DNA from: Cheilinus undulatus
Taxonomy: Eukaryota; Chordata; Actinopteri; Labriformes; Labridae
Reading direction: 5' to 3'
Length of the DNA stretch: 64,000 nucleotides
Assembly: GCF_018320785.1 (NCBI RefSeq)
Contig: NC_054886.1
Span: 2,753,177 to 2,817,176 of the forward strand
Part shown: one piece after another, positions 57,427 to 64,000 of the stretch
Layout of the letters: each line of letters starts with the position of its first letter
Numbering within the stretch: position 1 is the stretch's first letter
Notes under the pieces: model-generated
What the model was told of the DNA's origin: nothing
The model's database searches: none
Seen by the model: only the letters and a program-made list of their open reading frames with translations
Made by a program: the position numbers and the translations under genes

Positions 57427-58192
57427 CAAACAAGCCTATATTTACAGTTAAAACAAGCCTATATTCACAGTTAAAACAAGCCTATATTCACAGTTAAAAC
57501 AAGCCTATATTTACAGTTAAAACAAGCCTATATTTACAGTTAAAACAAGCCTATATTCACAGTTAAAACAAGCCTATATTCACAGTTAAAACAAGCCTAT
57601 ATTTACAGTTAAAACAAGCCTATATTCACAGTTAAAACAAGCCTATATTCACAGTTAAAACAAGCCTATATTTACAGTTAAAACAAGCCTATATTTACAG
57701 TTAAAACAAGCCTATATTTACAGTTAAAACAAGTCTATATTCACAGTTAAAACAAGCCTATATATTGACAGTTAAAACAAGCATATATTTTGACTGTTAA
57801 AACAAGCCTATATTTACAGTTAAAACAAGCTTACATTTACAGTTAAAACAAGCCTATATTCACAGTTAAAACAAGCCTATATTTACAGTTAAAACAAGCC
57901 TATATTTACAGTTAAAACAAGCCTATATTTACAGTTAAAACAAGCCTATATTTACAGTTAAAACAAGCCTATATTTACAGTTAAAACAAGCCTATATTTA
58001 CAGTTAAAACAAGCCTATATTTACAGTTAAAACAAGCCTATATCTACAGTTAAAACAAGCCTATATTCACAGTTAAAACAAGCCTATATCTACAGTTAAA
58101 ACAAGCCTATATTTACAGTTAAAACAAGCCTATATTTACAGTTAAAACAAGCCTATATTTACAGTTAAAACAAGCCTATATTTACAGTTAAA
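57427..58192. repeat. 23-bp minisatellite, about 33 copies
   Basis: Unit AAACAAGCCTATATTTACAG plus TTA, repeated about 33 times with mainly a T/C change (TATATTTACAG or TATATTCACAG). Variants are interspersed rather than clustered. It starts just past the C-module flank and ends within the inverted repeat of the following element. Confidence 0.95.
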
Positions 58193-61100
58193 CTGACACC
58201 AAACATCAATCATCTCTTCTACTTTATACTCTATACATACGACCTATTTTGGCAAAAAAAAATGTTCACTGTAATTTTTATGTTTTTTTTATATATTAAA
58301 TTGGGTAATAAGTCTTTAATAACTCCAATATTAATAGGATGGATGAGCTGGCGGCGTTGACCTGGCATGATCAGGAGTTCCGCCGGTGCAGCATGCTGTT
58401 GTTCATGGAGACACGGCTGAGCACGCAGCACACAGATACGACCGTAATGCTGGATGGTTTTTCCCTATTACGGGCGGACCGGACAGAGAGGAGCAGTAAG
58501 AAGAAAGGAGGGGGGCTTGCAGTGTTTGTGAATGATAGGTGGTGTAACTCCAGGCACATCACTATCAAAGAGCAGCATTGCTGCCCGGACACTGAGCTGT
58601 TGGCGGTTAGTTTGAGGCCATACTATCTGCCATGGGAGTTTTCACACGCCATTGTTGTGGCTGTGTATTCAGTGACTATCATGAGGACGACATTGACAGT
58701 TTAACAGACAGCATCACAGACTACATTAACTTCTGTGTGGAGAACACCGTACCCACCAGGACTGTACGGTGTTTCTCCAACAACAAACCCAGGATTAATC
58801 CTGACATTAAAGCTCTTTTAAAGGGGAAGAAGAGGGCCTTTAAGTCAGGGGACAAAGAGGAGCTGAAGACTGTCCAGAGGGAGCTGAGGAGAAAAATCAG
58901 GGAGGGGAAGGACAGACACAGGAAGAAGATGGAGGAACAGCTGCAGGAGAACAACACCAGGAACGTTTGGAGAGGCCTGAAAACCATCTCAGGCCACCAG
59001 GACCAAACTCCCAGGCAGCTGGGGATCAAAAGTGGGCAGATGAACTGTGAAGTCAAACTGGGAAAATCAAAGCAAAGCCACAGATCTGCCCGGCCGGAAG
59101 GAACCATCAATGGTATGTGCAGCACGGACCATAGAAAGTGACGCACAGCGTCCCGCAGCATCAGCTGAGCAATCAACAATAATGAATGAATGAATGAGAC
59201 ACGGAAACAAAGTTTGAAGAAGAGAACTATACCAACAACCTGCCCGTGGCAAGCCTGTAACGCTAGCTTAGCCACCGGTCAGTCGCCCAGTTACATGTGG
59301 CTTACATGGTTTACACGTGCTGTGCTTATGGTGTTTTTCTGTGTAATTTCATTTGACTATTAAGTGCAATTAAATGGCCTTAATTTTCCCTTAAGTCTCA
59401 TTAAGCTCAGACATAATTGCGTTGTTATTTGCAGATGTAAAAGTTTAAAAACCAGGATTAAAAACATCCTACAGCTTAAAAATACATGAGTTAAAAAAAT
59501 TTAAGTTAAAACACTTCAGGATTTCATGTACCTAAACTGATTTAACTAAGTTTTAAGTATCAATGTAAAAATTTAAGATGCAGACATTAAAAAACTGTAA
59601 ACAGTAAGTGTAAAAACAGTAGTTAAAGCATGATTAATGCAAATATTTACTGGTTATGTAGTCTGAATTGAAGCAGAAACATAAATGGTCACTTCATTTG
59701 CACTTAAATGCTTATTTTAGCACCCTGAGGGGAGGGATGCACAGTGGGTTATTTAGATGTTTATTTTTGTTGGTTTTCTGCTGCTAGAGTAAAGATATGA
59801 TTTTGCAGTTACAGTACATGCACATTATTTATAATGTTTTTCTTTTCTTCTTTTTGTGAATCTGTTATTTAAAGGTTTTCACCTATCTCAGGACCTACCT
59901 CATAACCAAGTCTGTCATTTGCAACTGCAAATAAATGAAGATAGAAAGAAGAAAGAACCTGTATGGTCTTTGAGTGGAATCCAGTTTAAAATCTGCATCT
60001 GACTTATCCATCCCTTTCAAGTGGGGGAACCGCACAAACTAAGGCAGAACTTGACATGAACTAAACTCCTACTTCTGTAGCTTTGAGGAGATATCTGCCC
60101 CTCCCCCAGCTGTGTCAGACCTGCAGCAGCCCCCCCTCCTCTGATCTCCCAGCACTCTGCCCAAGTCGTGTACCAGCCTGGCATCGGAGTGGACGACGCC
60201 ATCATCTTTCTCCTCCATCGAGCTCTTTCTCACCTGGAGTCACCTGGGAGCTCTGTTCGGGTCCTCTTCCTGGACCTCAGCAGTGCTTTCAAAACATCAG
60301 GCTGGACATCCTGAGGGACAAGCTGGAGCTGTCTGGAGTGGACCAACACCTCACATGCTGGATTGTGGACTACCTCACCAACCGCCCACAGTATGTGAGG
60401 ACCCGGGACTGTGTGTCGGAGGCCATCTTCTGCAGTGTAGGGTCCCCCCAGCCAGCGCCGTTCCTCTTCACCCTCTACACTGCTGACTTGTCCCACCTGT
60501 CACCCACCTGCAGAAGTTCTCTGACCACTCTGCCATTGCCGGCCTCATCACTGATGGGGACGACCAGCCGTACAGAGGACTCATCCAGGACTTTGTGGAC
60601 TGGTGCCAGTGGCACCACCTCCAGATTAATGCTGGTAAGACCAAGGAGCTGATTGTGGACTTCCATCGGCGCCCCCACTCCCCCCATCACCAGTGAACAT
60701 CCAGGAAAGGGACACTGAGATGGTGACATCTTATAAGTACCTGGGTGTTCATCTGAACCATAAACTGGACTGGACTGATAACACCACTGCACTTTACAAA
60801 AAGGTCAGAGCAGACTCTATCTGCTCAGGAGACTGAGGTCTTTTGGGGTGCGGGGGGGCACTCCTGAAGACCTTCTATGACTCTGTTGTGGCCTCGGCCA
60901 TCTTCTACAGCGTGGTCTGCTGTGGGAGCAGCACCACAGCAGCTGACAGGAAGAGGCCGGACAAACTGATAAAAAAGGCCAGCTCAGTCCTGGGATGCCC
61001 TCTAGAACCTGTGGAGGAGGTGGAGGAGAGGAGGATGACAGCCAAGCTGTCCTCCATGATGGACAAAGACTCCCACCCCCTCCAACACACACTCACTGCA

Positions 61101-62344
61101 CCAAGGAGCTCCATTAGTGACAGGATGCTACACCTGAAGTGTGTGAAGGAGAGGTATCACAGGTCTTTCCTTCCTGCAGCTGTTAGACTCCACAACAGAA
61201 ACTGCTCAAAATAATCTGTGCAATAACTAATTTATATGTATAATCTGTACACATGTTTGTATATATTTGTGTATATAGATATATATATATATGTGTGTAT
61301 ATAGGTGTACATATTAATATCTCCACCACACCCAATCTGTAATATATACAACCTGTACATAACTGTTTGTAAATACTATTTATAATTTGTAAGACGTTTT
61401 TATATTCTATATTTTTGTATTTATCAGTATTCTTGCAATACTACTTTTATTTGTACTCTATTTCTATTGTGTTTCTGTTGCCAATGGCCTGCTTTGTCTA
61501 AGAGAAGTTTTGCTGCTGTAAATTGAAATTTCCCCTTGTGGGACTAATAAAGGAATATCTTATCTTATCTTATAACTCCAATAGTATAGCCTACATTTTA
61601 GTGACATGAAACTTACATCACACATCAATCATGTCCTGGATTCTATACTACAAGACTTATTTTGGCAAAAAAAGTGTTTACTGTAATTTTTATGATTTTT
61701 TTATATATTAAATTAGGTAAAAAGTCTTTAATAACTCCATTATTATACCCTTTAGTGACATGAAACTTACATCACACATCAATCATGTCCTCTATTTTAC
61801 ACTGCATGGCTTATTTTGGCAAAAAAAAAACATGTTTAGTATAATTTTTTATGATTTTTTTTTTAAATATATTAAAATAAACAACTAGAGGCACTTTAAA
61901 CAAGGTAGCAAACATTCAACACATCACAAATACAAACTTGAACACAGGTTCATGCATAATGTGCAAGGGCCCATTCAGTGCTGTTTTCAGCCCTAGTTCA
62001 TGTCGTCACACAAAGCACAAACCAAGGAGTGTCTCTGTTAGGCATCTGTGCTGGGGTCATTCTAAGGCATTTATTGTGATACCACCTTTGGCAGGTTTCA
62101 CAGCGTATCAACATGGGAGTAAACATGTTCAACATGTAGAAAACAGCTTACATAGAAACAGAATTTAAGACAGTTGATATTGTTCAACCATTATAAGCCT
62201 TTATCTGACCCAAAAGGCAGCAACAGCAGTTTGTGGCAGGTCCTCGTTTCCACAAAAGGAGCAGAAGTCATTCCTTGAAACTGATAAGAAAGCAAGTATT
62301 TATTGGTTTATTTATTACATGGTTGATGTTTGGTGTCAGTTTAA
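58188..62344. mobile_element. Region bounded by 26-bp inverted repeats, probably a DNA transposon
   Basis: TTAAACTGACACCAAACATC and the following AATCAT at 58,188-58,213 recur inverted at 62,319-62,344 with one mismatch. Inside are a 150-bp-type tandem unit repeated about three times (ATCACACATCAATCATGTCC, TTATTTTGGCAAAAAA, AAGTCTTTAATAACTCCA), one copy of which is split by a LINE. The remaining unique part (61,880-62,318) has no transposase. Superfamily unknown; no target duplication was recognised. Confidence 0.55.
58331..61571 (+). mobile_element. Rex1-like LINE with 12-bp target duplication
   Basis: ATAACTCCAATA flanks it at 58,319-58,330 and 61,572-61,583. It encodes an endonuclease start (GFSLLRADRTERSSKKKGGG at about 58,450), a linker with NKPRINPDIKALLKGKKRAF (58,785 on), reverse transcriptase pieces GVDDAIIFLLHRALSHLE, LTCWIVDYLTNRPQYVRTRD, WCQWHHLQINAGKTKELIVD, and a C-terminus GCGGALLKTFYDSVVASAIF to ERYHRSFLPAAVRLHN. 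The 3' end is a TATCT short tandem repeat. Deletions remove the end of the endonuclease, frames shift repeatedly, the catalytic FSDD-type motif reads FSDH, and about 800 bp of unrelated AT-rich DNA (59,250-60,010) is inserted. Inactive. Confidence 0.85.
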
Positions 62345-62617
62345 AGTCAATACAATGTTCATATTAGAGTTATTGAATATTTTTATACCCGTATGGTAAT
62401 TTGTAGACGGTCCCTTCACCTCCAATCCTTCCCCGGTCGCGCATAGAGAACAAGTCAATCTGTCAAGCCCCAAAGACGGTTCATTGTGAGAAAAATCGTG
62501 TTGTAGCTCGCAGTCAAATGTATGGTGATTGAAAAGAGGTGAAAGTTTTGTAAATGTGATGATCCTTTACTGAGTTATTAAAGCGGAAAGTCCGAATCTG
62601 TGAAAATCTTTCTATCT
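62345..62617. other. Short unique stretch, nothing recognised
   Basis: No ORF, repeat or regulatory site could be assigned. Confidence 0.4.
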
Positions 62618-63600
62618 TTACAAGTTCTTCTGGAACTGATGGATTTATTCTTTCAGCACATCATCTTCATCTAATCCACCGTCCAACTGTTTGAAATACA
62701 CTACACTGCATTACAAAGCAGCATGCATTCATATTACACAATTTGGAGAATTATTTATTTATGTATTTAAAGTTATTTAACCAGGAAAGCCTCACTGAGA
62801 CTAAAAATCTCCTTTACCAGAGTGTCCTGGCCAAGACAGAAGCAAGTCAAAGAACACAATTACAGACAAAGATACAAAACAATGACAAGCAGATCCCCAT
62901 ATCCAGTTTAACATCAGAGGAGAAATAAATCAATCGTCAAAGCATTTACAAACTGATGCATCATCCTCCAACAACTTCAGTCTACTTTTAAAAAGATTCA
63001 AAGAGACCTGCTCCCTCAGGCCCAACTCCACCTGCAAGAGGTCCACGCAGCAGGAGCCGCATATCTAAAACTCCTTTTCCCCATTTCAAGTCGTACTTTA
63101 GGAACAGACAGCAAGAACAGGTCTGAGAATGGGAGACCGAGCGAAGACTGTAAGTCCCAGCATTTCTCAACTTGATATAATCACATAAGAGGGAAGCAAA
63201 TTAAGAATGGCCTTAGAAATGAGGACATACCGATGATTTTGTCTTCGAACAGACAACGCAGGCCAACCAACTCCAGAATACAGGTAATAACCCTCAGTGC
63301 TCCATGATTCACAGTATCCAGAGAGCGAAGGCATTGTGAAGATGCATGCATGTACAAAACATCAGTGATAAACAAAGTGGCAGCTACAAGTCTCCTTTTT
63401 TACAGCAAATGAGAAACAGGACTAATTTCTGAAGTAAAAACCCAGACGCAGCTTCAGATTCTTGACAAGCTGCTGAATGTGAAGCTTAAAAGACAGTGAA
63501 TCTTCAATTAAAGAGTGAAACATCAAAATAAAGATGAAATAAATACCTCGCTGTCTGCACACAACCGAGAGGGAATGAGTCCGGAAGAGAAATGAATGTG
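62618..63600. repeat. Dispersed repeat copy split by another insertion
   Basis: 62,618-62,751 and 63,511-63,600 match 21,735-21,860 and 21,865-21,950, respectively. The 760 bp between them (TTAACCAGGAAAGCCTCACT at 62,777; CCATTTCAAGTCGTACTTTA at about 63,080) is a separate insertion of an interspersed type I cannot classify. No coding potential is evident. Confidence 0.6.
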
Positions 63601-63689
63601 CATTAGCTAAAGTTTCCCCTGGACAACAAGTACCAGCTAAATAGTTCCTACCTTACATTAGACATGTCAAATCAGATACTTCAATTCAT

Positions 63690-64000
63690 GATTTTGAATT
63701 TATCTCTCGTATTTTGACCTTTTAAACTCATCATATTTTGAATTGTAACTCATATTTTGCCTTTTAACAACATTATTTTGACTTTTAATTTAGTTTTGAA
63801 CTAATATCACAGTATGAAACTGGACCTTTTGAACTCACAAGTTTGACCTTTTATCTCAGATTTTTACTCTTTAAACTTTTCATTTTGACTTTTTTAGTCT
63901 CAAGCTCAATTATCATCAGTGCTGAGGTTTTTATTGTTCCCATAATTCATTGCTGGTGAAAATGAGGTTGACAGTTTAGGGTTAAATGTTGACCCTCTTA
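63690..64000. mobile_element. hAT-like element, inverted copy, runs off the window
   Basis: Its sequence is the reverse complement of the 45,945-46,440 element, including GGTTGACAGTTTAGGGTTAA opposite the GGTCAACATTTAACC part. The terminus would lie just beyond the right edge. Confidence 0.6.

Noticed and set aside
57427-58192. CRISPR-like array
   Set aside because: 23-bp units are contiguous with no unique spacers, and the DNA is vertebrate; it is a minisatellite.
58721-59275. 184-codon - strand frame
   Set aside because: Complement of the Lys/Glu-rich linker of the LINE, which has clear + strand homology.

Overview
This is vertebrate, almost certainly teleost fish, nuclear DNA. It is AT-rich and repeat-dense, with GT-AG exon structure, C2H2 zinc-finger exons, a kringle exon, and a typical fish mobile-element mix: Tc1/mariner with long inverted repeats, several hAT elements with 8-bp target duplications, and L1-, L2- and Rex1-like LINEs. 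There is no sign of bacterial, viral or organellar sequence. I do not name a species.

Layout. The window is organised by a large direct duplication. Copy A (1 to about 22,170) recurs as copy B (27,494 to about 45,930), with many copy-specific insertions and deletions. A third, shorter module C (about 51,815-57,420) repeats only the part around the zinc-finger gene. Each full copy carries (i) the long last exon of a Pro/Tyr-rich, acidic-tailed nuclear-type protein on the + strand, (ii) 3' tandem-repeat fields, (iii) an L2 fragment, (iv) a broken L1 on the - strand, (v) a polydactyl C2H2 zinc-finger exon on the - strand, (vi) a Tc1-like element with about 380-bp inverted repeats sitting in the zinc-finger gene's intron, (vii) that gene's candidate 5' exon, and (viii) a nest of Tc1 and hAT remnants.

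Best gene discovery. The Pro/Tyr-rich exon has no usable ATG, but 2.5 kb upstream of copy B there is a short exon (25,095-25,143) with a good start context, a coding part MDRLLAWVRRWLTSLA and a phase-1 donor that fits the phase-1 acceptor at 27,674. Just upstream lies a perfect palindromic X-box (GTTGCCATGGTAAC) next to a TGACGT site. The same gene in copy A has only its second exon in view. Length differences between the two copies are all multiples of three, which supports a real protein. I do not recognise its family.

Zinc-finger genes. Copies A, B and C encode 15, 11 and 13 fingers (the C count includes one damaged finger). They share a conserved C-terminal block and a variable middle block. 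All three have the same 5' exon candidate (coding MTPPLK) and the same L1 just past the stop codon, so the gene, the L1 and the intronic Tc1 element were duplicated together. Copies B and C share a deletion in L1 ORF1 that A lacks, suggesting C derives from a B-like copy.

The right-hand part (46-64 kb) holds a lone plasminogen-like kringle half with a truncated 3' exon, a 33-copy 23-bp minisatellite, and a 4.2-kb region bounded by 26-bp inverted repeats into which a Rex1-like LINE has inserted with a 12-bp target duplication. Remaining stretches are unassigned AT-rich or repeat-derived DNA.
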